Assembly (NCBI GenBank): GCA_036380355.1
Contig: DASVEW010000002.1
Location: forward strand, 1 to 64,000
Source of the DNA: JACDAN01 sp036380355
GTDB taxonomy: Bacteria; Actinomycetota; Thermoleophilia; Gaiellales; Gaiellaceae
Direction: 5' to 3'
Length of the DNA stretch: 64,000 nucleotides
Every line of letters starts with the position of its first letter. Positions within the stretch are counted from its first letter, which is position 1. The position numbers and the translations under genes were made by a program. This document shows positions 50,588-59,574 of this stretch, in pieces. The notes beneath the pieces were generated by a model. The model was not told the origin of the DNA and did not search any database. It was given only the letters and a program-made list of their open reading frames with translations.

Positions 50588-51570
50588 GGTTCCCGAAGAT
50601 CGAGCTGCACGTCCATCTCGAGGGGACGGTGCGGCCGGAGACCTTGCTCGAGATCGCCCGGCGGAACGACTACGCGCTCCCGGCCGACACGGTGGAGGGC
50701 CTCGCGGCGCTCTACGAGTTCCGCGACTTCGCGCACTTCATCGAGATCTGGATCCTGACGACGAACGCGCTGCGGTCGCGCGAGGACTTCCGCCAGGTCG
50801 TCGTGGACTACGCCGGGGAGGCGGCGGGCCACGGCGCCGTCTATCTGGAAGCGATCTTCTCCCCGGCTGAGCGGGCTCGGCGCGGCGTCGAGTGGGACGA
50901 GATGTTCGCCGGCTACTGCGACGGCGCGCAGGACGCCCGCGAGCTGCACGGCGTCGAGGTGCGCCTCACACCGGACATCTTCCGCGGAGCGACGATGGAC
51001 GAGGCCGAGCAGGTCGTCAGGTACTCGGCCCGCTACCGCGACCGGGCGGTAGTCGGCGTCGGCCTCGGCGGGCTCGAGGCCGACTTCCCGCCCGAGGAGT
51101 ACGCGGCACCGTTCCAGCTCGCCCGCGCCGAGGGCCTGGCCTCGGTGCCGCACGCGGGCGAGGTTGCGGGCCCGGCGTCGATCCGCGGCGCGCTCGACGC
51201 GCTCGGCGCCGACCGGATCCGCCACGGGATCCGCGCGGTCGACGACCCCGAGCTCGTCGACGAGCTGCGCGACCGCGGGATCGTGCTCGACGTCTGCCCG
51301 ATCTCGAACGTGAGGACCGGCGCCGTCCCCTCGCTCGACGAGCATCCGCTCCGCGAGCTGGCCGCGGCCGGCGTGCGCTGTTCGGTCTCCACCGACGATC
51401 CCGCCATGTTCGACACCGACCTCGGGCGAGAGTACGAGGCCGCCGCCTCGCTCGGCGTCCACCCCCGCCGGGCGTACGAGGACGGCGTTGCCGGAGCGCT
51501 CTGCGACGACGAGACCCGCGAACGGCTTCGCTCGATCGGCGAGGCGTTCGACTGGCGGTCGCTACCCTAA
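50584..51570 (+). CDS. add: Adenosine deaminase family protein
   Basis: 328-aa TIM-barrel zinc amidohydrolase. Zinc ligands H9 and H11 in ELHVHLEG, later His in PHAGE with the catalytic Glu, and STDDPAMF with the metal Asp. GTG start overlapping the tatC stop (GTGA). Deaminates adenosine or a related nucleoside; the same subfamily includes aminodeoxyfutalosine deaminase of the futalosine menaquinone route, which cannot be ruled out. No purine neighbours. Confidence 0.88.
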   Translation: MRFPKIELHVHLEGTVRPETLLEIARRNDYALPADTVEGLAALYEFRDFAHFIEIWILTTNALRSREDFRQVVVDYAGEAAGHGAVYLEAIFSPAERARRGVEWDEMFAGYCDGAQDARELHGVEVRLTPDIFRGATMDEAEQVVRYSARYRDRAVVGVGLGGLEADFPPEEYAAPFQLARAEGLASVPHAGEVAGPASIRGALDALGADRIRHGIRAVDDPELVDELRDRGIVLDVCPISNVRTGAVPSLDEHPLRELAAAGVRCSVSTDDPAMFDTDLGREYEAAASLGVHPRRAYEDGVAGALCDDETRERLRSIGEAFDWRSLP

Positions 51571-51577
51571 GGCCTGC

Positions 51578-52474
51578 ATGGCACGTTCAGCCCAGCGACG
51601 CAACCGGCAGCGTCGGGAGCGCCGGCCCACGCCGCGCCCCGCGGCGCCTGCCCGCGCGCCAGTGGCCACCTACGAGGACACGATGTTCTTCCCGCGCCTG
51701 CGGCGGCAGGCGAAGTGGATGTTCGTCTTCCTCGCCGTCGTCTTCGGCCTCGGCTACGTCATCTTCAACGTCGGCGGCTCGATCCCGGGCACCGGGCTCG
51801 GAGACGTCCTTCAGGGTCTTGCGCAGACGTCCGACGCCGGCCCGGGCGTCGACGACTCGCGGGACAAGATCAGGGAGGAACCGAACAACCCGCAGGGCTA
51901 CCGCGACCTCGCGACCGCGCTCCAGCGCGAGGGCCGGAACTCGGAGGCGATCGAGCCGCTCGAGCGCTACGTGCAGCTGCGGACGACCGACCGCGAGGCC
52001 CTCCGGCAGCTCGGGGCCCTCCACATGGCGCAGGCGCGCGTCTACGAGCAGCAGGGTGCGGCCGCTCAGGCGGAGCTCACTCGGCTGACGGGCGGCGAAG
52101 TCCTGTCACCGGGCACGCGGAGCCCCTTCGGCCAGGAGTTCGCCAACCCGCAGATCACGAGCATCGAATCGCAGCAGTGGAACCAGCAGCTGAACAACGC
52201 CTACCTCGGCCTCCAGGAGTCCTACAAGGATGCAGTCCGCGTCTTCCAGAAGCTCGTCGCGGTGACGCCGGACGACCTCGAGGCGGACGAGCCGCTGATC
52301 TTCCTCCAGCTCGGCCAGGCCGCGCAGTCGGCCGGCGACCTCAAGGCGGCCGTGACTGCCTACGAGCGCTATCTCGAGGTCGCGCCCGACTCGGCGAGCG
52401 CGGAGGCCGTTCGCAATCAGCTTCCCGAGCTGCGGAAGGCCGCCAATCCGGACCAGGCCAAGGCGAACCAGTAG
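51578..52474 (+). CDS. Membrane-anchored TPR protein
   Basis: 298 aa. Basic N-terminal tail, one membrane helix (about 47-68) after RRQAKWM, then a long outside domain with at least three tetratricopeptide-like repeats (NNPQGYRDLATALQREGRNS, LGALHMAQARVYEQQG, PDDLEADEPLIFLQLGQAA, each followed by a second helix). TPRs mediate protein contacts; no catalytic site. Between a deaminase and a STAS protein; function unknown, possibly assembly of the cytochrome oxidase region. Confidence 0.83.
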   Translation: MARSAQRRNRQRRERRPTPRPAAPARAPVATYEDTMFFPRLRRQAKWMFVFLAVVFGLGYVIFNVGGSIPGTGLGDVLQGLAQTSDAGPGVDDSRDKIREEPNNPQGYRDLATALQREGRNSEAIEPLERYVQLRTTDREALRQLGALHMAQARVYEQQGAAAQAELTRLTGGEVLSPGTRSPFGQEFANPQITSIESQQWNQQLNNAYLGLQESYKDAVRVFQKLVAVTPDDLEADEPLIFLQLGQAAQSAGDLKAAVTAYERYLEVAPDSASAEAVRNQLPELRKAANPDQAKANQ

Positions 52475-52523
52475 GCGCGCAAGGCACTAGACTTCCCGGG
52501 CTTTTCCAAACCGAGGGAGCCGA

Positions 52524-52889
52524 GTGAATTTCGACATCAACACCGAGCAGCTGGGCGAGTCGTCGTACGTGATCTCGCTGTCCGGCGAGGTGGATCTCTA
52601 CACGGCGCCGGAGTTCAAGCAGCAGCTCCTCGACGTGATCAACCAGGGCGCCAAGGAGGTCGTCGTCGACTTCTCGAACACGACCTTCATCGACTCGACG
52701 ACCCTCGGCGTGCTCGTCGGCGGTGTCAAGCGGCTCCGGACGAACGAGGGGCAGCTCTCGCTCGTCTCGAGCGACCGCAACATCACGAAGATCTTCGAGA
52801 TCACGGGCCTCGACCGGGTCTTCACGATCTACGGCAGCCGGGACGAAGCGGTCTCCGGCCTCGGCTCGGCGACCCAGCCGTCGGCGTAG
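52524..52889 (+). CDS. STAS-domain anti-sigma factor antagonist
   Basis: 121 aa, the full length of a SpoIIAA-like STAS protein. Sequence pattern EVDLYTAPEFKQQLLDVI, then VVVDFSNTTFIDSTTLGVLV, whose Ser in DSTT is the phosphorylation site of the partner-switch mechanism. GTG start after GGGAGCCGAG. No anti-sigma kinase is next to it, so the partner is elsewhere. Followed 2 nt later by a diheme cytochrome gene. Confidence 0.92.
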   Translation: MNFDINTEQLGESSYVISLSGEVDLYTAPEFKQQLLDVINQGAKEVVVDFSNTTFIDSTTLGVLVGGVKRLRTNEGQLSLVSSDRNITKIFEITGLDRVFTIYGSRDEAVSGLGSATQPSA

Positions 52890-52891
52890 CC

Positions 52892-53524
52892 TTGCGGGCG
52901 GTCGCAGCCGCTCTCCTCGCCTTTGCCGCGCTCGCTGCGGCCGGCTGCGGGACGGACGGCCTCGTCGAGGAGACGGCCGATCCCGCGCAGGGCAAGACGA
53001 TCTTCCAGCAGACCTGCGGCGGCTGCCACACGCTGAGGGAGGCGGGGACCGAGGGCTCGAACCCCGTCCAGAATCCGGCCAGCGGGCCGAACCTCGACGA
53101 CGCGTTCGCGGCGGCACGCATGGAGGGCTTCGACGAGAGCACGATCCGCGAGACCGTGCGGCACCAGATCGACTACCCCATCCCTCCGATGCCCGAGGAT
53201 CTGCTCGAGGGCGAGGACGCCGACGCCGTGGCGCTGTACGTCTCGATCGTGGCGGCCAATCCCGACGCGAGCATCCAGACGACCGACGGTGGAGGAGACG
53301 ACCCGCAGTCGATCTTCACGACCAACTGCGGCTCCTGTCACGTGCTGGAGAAGGCCGGGACCTCCGGCACGGTCGGGCCGAACCTCGACCAGTCGGACGC
53401 AACGTTCGAGCAGGCGTTCGAGCAGATCAGGGACGGCGGCGGCGCGATGCCCGCGTTCGGCGACCGGCTCACGGACGAGCAGATCCGCGCGCTCGCGCGC
53501 TACGTCACGGGCGAGCGGCGCTAG
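52892..53524 (+). CDS. Diheme cytochrome c lipoprotein
   Basis: 210 aa. Lipobox AAAGC (C19), then two cytochrome c domains each with a CxxCH heme site (CGGCH 42-46, CGSCH 145-149) and axial Met regions PIPPMPEDL (M99) and GGGAMPAFGDRL. Extracellular electron carrier, plausibly donating electrons to the CuA centre of the oxidase encoded downstream, in the absence of a free cytochrome c gene. TTG start behind a gene-coupled site; third in the tat-STAS run. Confidence 0.9.
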   Translation: MRAVAAALLAFAALAAAGCGTDGLVEETADPAQGKTIFQQTCGGCHTLREAGTEGSNPVQNPASGPNLDDAFAAARMEGFDESTIRETVRHQIDYPIPPMPEDLLEGEDADAVALYVSIVAANPDASIQTTDGGGDDPQSIFTTNCGSCHVLEKAGTSGTVGPNLDQSDATFEQAFEQIRDGGGAMPAFGDRLTDEQIRALARYVTGERR

Positions 53525-53546
53525 CCGCGACTCACTCGCGTGCGGG

Positions 53547-54194
53547 CTACGGCCGGGCTTCGGCCTCTTCGGCCTCGAGGTCGACGACCACGTGCGTGAT
53601 CGGGACGTCGAAGCGCTCGCGCGCGGCCCGCACGACACCCCGCTCGAGCCACACCGACCGGCCCTCGGGATGGGTGGAGATGATCACCTCGTCGGCACCG
53701 AAGCTTCGTAACGCGTCCTCGATCGCCTGCAAGGGATCGGCGTCGCCGACCTCGCCCTCCGCGGTGATGCCGAGGTCGCGGAGCCGTCCCAAACTGCGCT
53801 CCAGCCGCTCATGCGCCGCGGCCCGCGGCCGGTCCTCGTCCGACGCGAAGTAGCGGACGGGGGACATCAACGTCGGGCACACCACCCGCACACGCTCCTC
53901 GACGCCCTCCGAGCGGCGGTGGATCAGATCCCTGAGCGGCTCTCCGCCGACCGTCTCGTTCGCGACCACGAGGATGCGCCGCTCCCCCGGAGCGCTCGGC
54001 CGGATCACCGCCTGCTGCGGCGGCTCACGCCGCGACCGCATCACCGCGGCGATCGCGAGGAGCGTCAGCACGACGAAGACAGCGAGCCCGAGCCAGGTGT
54101 TGATCGCGGCCGCGACGACGATCAGCCCGAAGTAGCCGACAGTCAGCAGCACCAACCGGAACGCATCCGCCTCGTTACGAAACGGATTCCTCAC
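53547..54194 (-). CDS. Membrane protein with universal-stress-like domain
   Basis: 215 aa: two membrane helices (about 15-50), then a cytosolic domain of about 150 residues starting RRILVVANETVGGEPLRDLI and ending GADEVIISTHPEG...RFDVPITHVVVDL. The same repeat pattern is found twice in the protein encoded at 54872, so the three domains are paralogs. The UspA-like alpha/beta fold is inferred from the hydrophobic strand pattern. Last gene after coxC. Confidence 0.78.
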   Translation of the reverse strand: MRNPFRNEADAFRLVLLTVGYFGLIVVAAAINTWLGLAVFVVLTLLAIAAVMRSRREPPQQAVIRPSAPGERRILVVANETVGGEPLRDLIHRRSEGVEERVRVVCPTLMSPVRYFASDEDRPRAAAHERLERSLGRLRDLGITAEGEVGDADPLQAIEDALRSFGADEVIISTHPEGRSVWLERGVVRAARERFDVPITHVVVDLEAEEAEARP

Positions 54195-54218
54195 GTCCCC
54201 GGCCTCCTCCGTCTCCCG

Positions 54219-54233
54219 CCCGGCGAAGCCGGG
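54219..54233. terminator. Hairpin after coxC
   Basis: CCCGGC-GAA-GCCGGG with GC-rich flanks, between coxC and the stress-like gene. No T run follows on the minus strand, so it may only reduce readthrough. The remaining gap bases show nothing. Confidence 0.4.
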
Positions 54234-54272
54234 CTCCGCCGGAGGCTGTCGGCACGTGAAAAAGACATCGCC

Positions 54273-54875
54273 CTACAAGAGGTAGACCGTCGCGTACACC
54301 ACGATCCACATTACGTCCACGAAGTGCCAGTAGATCCCCGGGATCTCCACGCCGTGGTGGTGGGACTCGGTGAAGTGCCCGCGGAAGGCGCGGATCGTCG
54401 CGAAAGTGAGCAGCGTGAGGCCGACGAAGACGTGCGCGCCGTGGAGCCCGGTCAGCCCGTAGAAGATCGTCCCGAAGGCGCCGTCGTGCGGGGCGAACCC
54501 GACCCGCGCGTACTCCAGGATCTGCGTCGCCAGGAAGGTCGTGCCGAGGGCCAGGGTCAACACCAGTCCCGCCTGGAGGCCCGCCCGGTTCCCCCGCTTG
54601 ATCGCCTGGAGCGCCCAGTGGATCGTAAAGCTTGAGGTGACGAGGATCGCCGTGTTCACGCCGGCGACGAAGACCGGGAGGTGGAACGGCTCCAGCGGCC
54701 ACTCGGCGTTGCCGTTGACGCGGATGAAGAAGTAGGCCGTGAAGAACGACCCGAAGAGCATGATCTCCGAGGCGATGAAGAGGAGCATCCCGAGGGTCGG
54801 TGCGTCGACCCGGGAGCTCCGATGCGCCTCCGGCGGATGCGCGGCGTGGTGGGCGGCTTCGGCGTGGGCGCTCAT
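54273..54875 (-). CDS. coxC: Cytochrome c oxidase subunit III
   Basis: 200 aa, five to six membrane helices, with LGMLLFIASEIMLFGSFFTA at the start of the core and GLHGAHVFVGL plus YWHFVDVMWIVVY near the end, the subunit III hallmarks. A His-rich cytosolic N-terminus (HAEAAHHAAHPPEAH) precedes the first helix. ATG at 54875 overlaps the stop of the tandem stress-like gene. Stabilises the oxidase core; no catalytic metal. Confidence 0.93.
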   Translation of the reverse strand: MSAHAEAAHHAAHPPEAHRSSRVDAPTLGMLLFIASEIMLFGSFFTAYFFIRVNGNAEWPLEPFHLPVFVAGVNTAILVTSSFTIHWALQAIKRGNRAGLQAGLVLTLALGTTFLATQILEYARVGFAPHDGAFGTIFYGLTGLHGAHVFVGLTLLTFATIRAFRGHFTESHHHGVEIPGIYWHFVDVMWIVVYATVYLL

Positions 54876-55726
54876 TCGACCGGCAGCACGGGCTCGGCGC
54901 CGACCTCCTCCGGCGCGATGACGACGTGCTCGACAGGCACCTTGGCGTCGGTGTGGAGGCGCTGGACGAGGTTCTTGCGCATCCACGGCGAGCGCGCGGG
55001 CTCGAACGTCGAGACGATCACCTCGTCGACGCGCTCGTCCTCGATCGCCTGCATCGCCGCCGTGTAGGGATCCGGGTGCGCGACCTGGCCGTGCGCGTCG
55101 ATGCCGGCCGCCCGCAGCTCCGAGAGCGCGCGCCGGAGCCGCCGCTCGGCCTCCGGATGCGCCGACTGGGTCGGGTCGCTCTGCGGCGAGACGATCAGGA
55201 AGCTCGCCGGGCCGCGGCCGGCGCGCTCGCGGATCCTGTCGATCAGCGCCTTCCCGACCACGGTCTCGTTGGCGACCACGAGAACGTTGCGCGGGCCTTC
55301 CTCCGCGGCGACGTCCACGACGACGTGCTCGACGGGCACCTCGCCCGCGACCTTCTGGATCCGGTCGAGCACGTTCTTTCGCAGCCAGCCGGACTTCTGG
55401 AGCGGGTGGGTCGAGACGATGATGTCGGTCGGCGCCGGGTCGAGCATGCCGAACGCGTCGCGAACCGCCTGCTCGGGGTCGCTCTCGAGCACGAGCCCGT
55501 GCGCCGGGATCCCAGCCTCGCGCAGCTGCGCGAGCGTCCGGTCGAGCCGCCGGCCGGCCGCCGCCCGGCGTGTGTCCTCGTAGACGACGTATCCGGCCGC
55601 CGGCGTCGAGACGGGCGCGAGGACGGTGACGAGCTCGACCTCCTGCTCGCCCGCCTTCCGCTTGACGGCGTCGATCAGCTCGCTGCCCGCGACCGTCTCG
55701 TTCGCCACCACCAGGAGATGCCTCAC
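54872..55726 (-). CDS. Tandem universal-stress-like domain protein
   Basis: 284 aa, two homologous domains (about 1-140 and 146-284), each beginning with VVANETV and ending with VPVEHVVVD or VPVEHVVI, and each with a DIIVSTHPLQKSGWLRKNV-type motif late in the domain. Fold inferred as UspA-like; nucleotide binding not certain. The gene sits between coxA and coxC with 4-nt overlaps on both sides, so it is made with the oxidase. It may adjust oxidase assembly or activity, which is inference from position. Confidence 0.8.
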   Translation of the reverse strand: MRHLLVVANETVAGSELIDAVKRKAGEQEVELVTVLAPVSTPAAGYVVYEDTRRAAAGRRLDRTLAQLREAGIPAHGLVLESDPEQAVRDAFGMLDPAPTDIIVSTHPLQKSGWLRKNVLDRIQKVAGEVPVEHVVVDVAAEEGPRNVLVVANETVVGKALIDRIRERAGRGPASFLIVSPQSDPTQSAHPEAERRLRRALSELRAAGIDAHGQVAHPDPYTAAMQAIEDERVDEVIVSTFEPARSPWMRKNLVQRLHTDAKVPVEHVVIAPEEVGAEPVLPVE

Positions 55727-57666
55727 CGCCGGACCTCCTCGGTGGCTTCGGCTTCCTTCCGCTCGCCGTTCAGGATCGCGTGCCGCGCGCCCGGCACGCC
55801 GTACTCGTACGGGTTGCCGACCACCTGCGGGATCTCGTCGAAGTTGAAGATCGGCGGCGGCGAGGAGACCTGCCACTCGAGCGTCAGCGCCCGCCACGGG
55901 TTCGACGGCGCCGGCGCGCCACGGGCCCAGCTGACGATCATGTTGTAGATGAAGATGATGAACGACGCGCCGAGGACGAACGACGAGATGGAGATGAAGA
56001 TGTTCCACTCGCTGAACTGGTCCTCGTACGTGTAGACCCGCCTCGGCTGGCCCTGGACGCCGATGATGTGCATGGGGAAGAACGTCGCGTTGAAGGCGAC
56101 GAACGTCAGCCAGAAGTGCAGCTTCCCGAGCTTCTCGTTGTACATCCGCCCGGTCATCTTCGGGAACCAGTAGTAGAAGCCGGCGAAGATCGTGAACAGC
56201 GACCCGCCGAGGAGCACGTAGTGGATGTGCGCGACCACGAAGTACGTGTCCGAGGTGTGGATGTCGATCGGCACGGCGCCGAGGAAGATCCCGGACAGGC
56301 CGCCGATCACGAACATGGACACGAACCCGAGCGCCCATAACATCGGCGTGGCGAAGTTGATCTTCCCCTCCCAGGTCGTGGCCAGCCAGGAGAAGACCTT
56401 GATCCCGGTCGGAACGGCGATCAGCAGCGTGGTGATCATCATCGGGACGCGCAGCCAGGGCGCCATCCCCGCGACGAACATGTGGTGCGCCCAGACCGAG
56501 AACCCGAGGATCAGGATCGCGACGAGCGAGAGCGCCATCAGGCGGTAGCCGAAGATCGGCTTGCGCGACATCGAGGAGATGACCTCGGAGGCGATCCCGA
56601 AGCCGGGCAGCATCATGATGTAGACGGCCGGGTGCGAGTAGAACCAGAAGATGTGCTGGTACCCGAGCGGGTAGCCGCCGCCGACGACGTCGAAGTAGTG
56701 CGTGTGCATCAGCTTGTCGAAGGTGACGAAGAACTGCGAGCCGGCGATGAACGGCGTCGCGATCACGACGAGCAGCGAGGTCGTGAAGTTCGCCCAGACG
56801 AGGAGCGGCATGCGCCAGAAGGTCATCCCCGGCGCGCGCATCGTGATGATCGTGACCAGGAAGTTCAGCGCGGTCGCGATCGAGGAGGCGCCGGCCCACT
56901 GGACCGCCATCGTGAAGAAGATGTTCCCGAAGGGCTGCTCGACCGAGAGCGGCGCGTAATTCGTCCAGCCGGCGCCGAAGCCGGGGAAGAAGAAGCTCGC
57001 CAGCATCATCGTGCCGGCGATCGGGAGCAGCCAGTACGACAGCGCGTTCAGCCGCGGGAACGCCATGTCGGGGGCGCCGATCATGATCGGCAGCACGTAG
57101 TTCGCCAGGCCCGCGAAGGCGGGGATGACGAAGAGGAAGATCATCAGCGCCGCGTGCGCCGTGAAGAGCTCGTTGTAGGTCTGCGGGTCGACGAAGTCCG
57201 CTTCGGGCTGCGCGAGCTCGGCGCGGACGAGCATCGCCATCATCCCGCCGGCCAGGAAGAAGAAGACCGTCGTGACGACGTACTGGACGCCGATCACCTT
57301 GTGGTCGGTGTTGACGCGGAAGTAGTCGGTCCAGCGCTTGGCGCCGTGACCCGAGTGGTCCTCGGGCCGCGTCGGCTGCCCGAAGGCCCAGTGGAGCCAG
57401 TAATCGAATGCGCCCAGGCCCGCCAGGAACCCGATCGGCGCAGCGACCAGGAACGCGACGGTGATGATCGGCTCCCAGTCGAGGACCGGCTCCCAGCCGG
57501 CAAGCGCCCGGATGCCCGCGACGAGGCCGAAGCCGATCGCGGCGAAAAGCGGCGTCATCCACGCCGTCCGCACCCAGCCGGGCACCATCAGGCGCCGGAG
57601 CCCGGTCCGCGGGGGCTGCGGCGCGTGCGCCTCGTGCGCTTCCGTGTGCTCGTGGACGGCTGTCAA
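55723..57666 (-). CDS. coxA: Cytochrome c oxidase subunit I, A2-like
   Basis: 647 aa, twelve-helix core plus an extra N-terminal segment of about two helices before the usual RVNTDHKVIG start. Heme a and a3/CuB ligands: TAHAALMI (H171), the CuB-His/Tyr motif YSHPAVY (343-349, H345 and Y349), and HIHYVLLGG. YSHP in place of GHPE marks the A2 subgroup, which lacks the helix VI glutamate of mitochondrial-type oxidases. TTG start overlapping the coxB stop. Terminal oxidase of aerobic respiration. Confidence 0.94.
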   Translation of the reverse strand: MTAVHEHTEAHEAHAPQPPRTGLRRLMVPGWVRTAWMTPLFAAIGFGLVAGIRALAGWEPVLDWEPIITVAFLVAAPIGFLAGLGAFDYWLHWAFGQPTRPEDHSGHGAKRWTDYFRVNTDHKVIGVQYVVTTVFFFLAGGMMAMLVRAELAQPEADFVDPQTYNELFTAHAALMIFLFVIPAFAGLANYVLPIMIGAPDMAFPRLNALSYWLLPIAGTMMLASFFFPGFGAGWTNYAPLSVEQPFGNIFFTMAVQWAGASSIATALNFLVTIITMRAPGMTFWRMPLLVWANFTTSLLVVIATPFIAGSQFFVTFDKLMHTHYFDVVGGGYPLGYQHIFWFYSHPAVYIMMLPGFGIASEVISSMSRKPIFGYRLMALSLVAILILGFSVWAHHMFVAGMAPWLRVPMMITTLLIAVPTGIKVFSWLATTWEGKINFATPMLWALGFVSMFVIGGLSGIFLGAVPIDIHTSDTYFVVAHIHYVLLGGSLFTIFAGFYYWFPKMTGRMYNEKLGKLHFWLTFVAFNATFFPMHIIGVQGQPRRVYTYEDQFSEWNIFISISSFVLGASFIIFIYNMIVSWARGAPAPSNPWRALTLEWQVSSPPPIFNFDEIPQVVGNPYEYGVPGARHAILNGERKEAEATEEVRR

Positions 57667-58448
57667 CTCATCCCCCCGGGAGTCGTCCGCGACGATAGCC
57701 AGCGTTCGAAGTCGGCTGCCGAGGTGACGATCGCCCGGGTCCGCATGAGCGAGTGGCCCAGCCCGCAGAGCTCGGTGCAGATCAGGCGGTAGTTGCCGGT
57801 CTTCGTCGGGGTGACCGTGATCTCGGTCGTGATGCCGGGGACCGCATCCTGCTTCTGGCGGAACTCCGGCACCCAGAACGAGTGGATGACGTCACGGGCC
57901 GAGAGGTAGAGACGGGTAGAGCGGTCCACCGGCAGCCTCAGGTTCGCCGAGACCTTGCAGCCCTCCTCGATGACCCCCTCGTCGCGCCGGACGCAGGCCA
58001 TCTTGTCCTCGCCGGGGTCCGCTCCCTCCTCCGGGTAGAGGAACGTCCACGCGAACTGCTGGCCCCAGACTTCCACGCGAAGCGCGTCGTCGGGCACGCT
58101 GTCGTTCTGCGCGAGCGCGACAGAGCTTACGACGATCATGGCGATCACGAGCACCAGCGGAATCGCGGTCCAGGCGATCTCGATCCCCGTGTGACCGTGG
58201 ATCGGCGGGCCGTCGGAGTCATCGTCGGGCTTAGCCCGGAACTTGACCAGCGAGTAGACGCTGATCGCCGCGACGATGGCGAAGATCCCGATGCAGATCG
58301 CCGTCACGAACCAGAAGACGAAGTCGATCCGCTCCGCCTCCTTGGACGACTGGTCCGGGAGCCACGGGATGAAGATCGCAACCGCCGTCGCCCCGGCGGC
58401 CAGCACGAGGGCAACCAGAATCAACTTGAGCAGCGACCCGGCTCGCAC
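57663..58448 (-). CDS. coxB: Cytochrome c oxidase subunit II
   Basis: 261 aa. A signal-like N-terminal helix, one further membrane helix pair (about 42-65 and 92-115), then a cupredoxin domain with the CuA site CTELCGLGHSLM and SFWVPEFRQKQDAVPG. A short insertion with DEGVIEEGCKV is unusual. No fused cytochrome c domain, so an external c-type cytochrome (perhaps the diheme lipoprotein at 52892) must donate electrons. GTG start. Heads the operon coxB-coxA-stress-like-coxC. Confidence 0.94.
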   Translation of the reverse strand: MRAGSLLKLILVALVLAAGATAVAIFIPWLPDQSSKEAERIDFVFWFVTAICIGIFAIVAAISVYSLVKFRAKPDDDSDGPPIHGHTGIEIAWTAIPLVLVIAMIVVSSVALAQNDSVPDDALRVEVWGQQFAWTFLYPEEGADPGEDKMACVRRDEGVIEEGCKVSANLRLPVDRSTRLYLSARDVIHSFWVPEFRQKQDAVPGITTEITVTPTKTGNYRLICTELCGLGHSLMRTRAIVTSAADFERWLSSRTTPGGMS

Positions 58449-58549
58449 CGCCCGCGAGCCTACCGAGTTAGTGCCGAGGCCGGAGCGGGTACACCGGGGT
58501 TAGTTGCGACGGGCACCCGCCCGGCGTGGCCATACGAAGGAGGCAGTGA

Positions 58550-58780
58550 ATGGGACTCGGAGTAAGCCTGTTGCTGATCGCCGTCGGAGCGATCCTCGTC
58601 TGGGGTGTGCAGACCGACATCGCAGGCATCAGCGAGGACGCGATCGGCGTGATCCTGATGATCGTCGGGGCGGCCGGACTGCTGCTCTCGTTGATGTTCT
58701 GGTCCAGCTGGGGCGGCCCTGGGTACTTCGGCGGCCGACGTCGCGAGACGTACGTCGAGGAAGGACCACCCCGCGCCTGA
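58550..58780 (+). CDS. DUF6458-like small membrane protein
   Basis: 76 aa with two membrane helices (about 2-22 and 33-52), joined by QTDIAGISEDAIGVIL, and an Arg/Glu tail. This matches the actinobacterial DUF6458 pattern; function unknown. ATG behind AAGGAGG with good spacing. Divergent from coxB; the 100-nt gap holds no recognised site. Confidence 0.82.
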   Translation: MGLGVSLLLIAVGAILVWGVQTDIAGISEDAIGVILMIVGAAGLLLSLMFWSSWGGPGYFGGRRRETYVEEGPPRA

Positions 58781-58817
58781 GGGAGAACGGCAGCGCGGAC
58801 GGCCGAGCCGTCCGCGC

Positions 58818-59570
58818 GTGCCCGTCATCCCCGTGAGCCCATCCGGTCCCGACAGGATCCACGAGCTCGAGGCGAGGCTCGCCGAGCTCGAGCAACTGGA
58901 CGAGATCAAGACCCAGTTCGTGTCCCTCGCGTCGCACGAGCTGCGGACTCCGATCGCCGTGGTGCACGGAATCGCCGCGACCCTGCACCTGCGCGGGCAT
59001 GAGCTCGCCGTCGAGCAGCTCGATGAGCTCCGTAGGACGCTGTACGAGCAGAGCTCGCGCCTCGCAGACCTGACCGAGCAGCTGCTCGACCTCTCCCGGC
59101 TCGACGCCCAGGCGATCGCGCTCAACCCGGAGCGGTTCCGTCCCCGCGAGCGGATCGACGAGCTCCTGACGCGGATCGCGCCGGACCGGCGGGACGACGT
59201 CGAGGTGGGCGTGGAGCCGAACCTCGAGGTGGTGACGGACGCCCATGCGTTCGAGCGGGTGATCGTCAACCTCCTCACGAACGCGCTCCGCTACGGCGCG
59301 CCGCCGATCGAGGTGCGGACCCGCTGGACGGAGGTCGTCGACGTCGTCGTCCAGGATCACGGTCCGGGCGTCCCGGACGAGTTCGTCCCTCTCCTCTTCG
59401 AGCGGTTCTCGCAGGCCGAAGACGTGCCGGGCCGCCGCCAGGGAGCCGGGCTCGGCCTCGCGATCGCGAAGTCGTTCGCGAACGCGCTCGGCGGCGACGT
59501 GCGTTACGAGCCGGCGCGGCCCTCGGGAGCGTGCTTCCACTTCGAGCTGCCGCGCGAGTTCGCGGCCTAG
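58818..59570 (+). CDS. Cytosolic sensor histidine kinase
   Basis: 250 aa, HisKA plus HATPase only. Coiled start (IHELEARLAELEQLDEIK), phosphoacceptor SLASHELRTPIAV, N box LLTNALRYG, G1 box DHGPGVPDEF, F box ERFSQ and G2 box GAGLGLAI. No sensor domain, membrane helix or adjacent regulator, so it is an orphan that probably receives input through protein contact. It ends 4 nt before the convergent M23 peptidase gene. Confidence 0.88.
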   Translation: MPVIPVSPSGPDRIHELEARLAELEQLDEIKTQFVSLASHELRTPIAVVHGIAATLHLRGHELAVEQLDELRRTLYEQSSRLADLTEQLLDLSRLDAQAIALNPERFRPRERIDELLTRIAPDRRDDVEVGVEPNLEVVTDAHAFERVIVNLLTNALRYGAPPIEVRTRWTEVVDVVVQDHGPGVPDEFVPLLFERFSQAEDVPGRRQGAGLGLAIAKSFANALGGDVRYEPARPSGACFHFELPREFAA

Positions 59571-59574
59571 CCGG

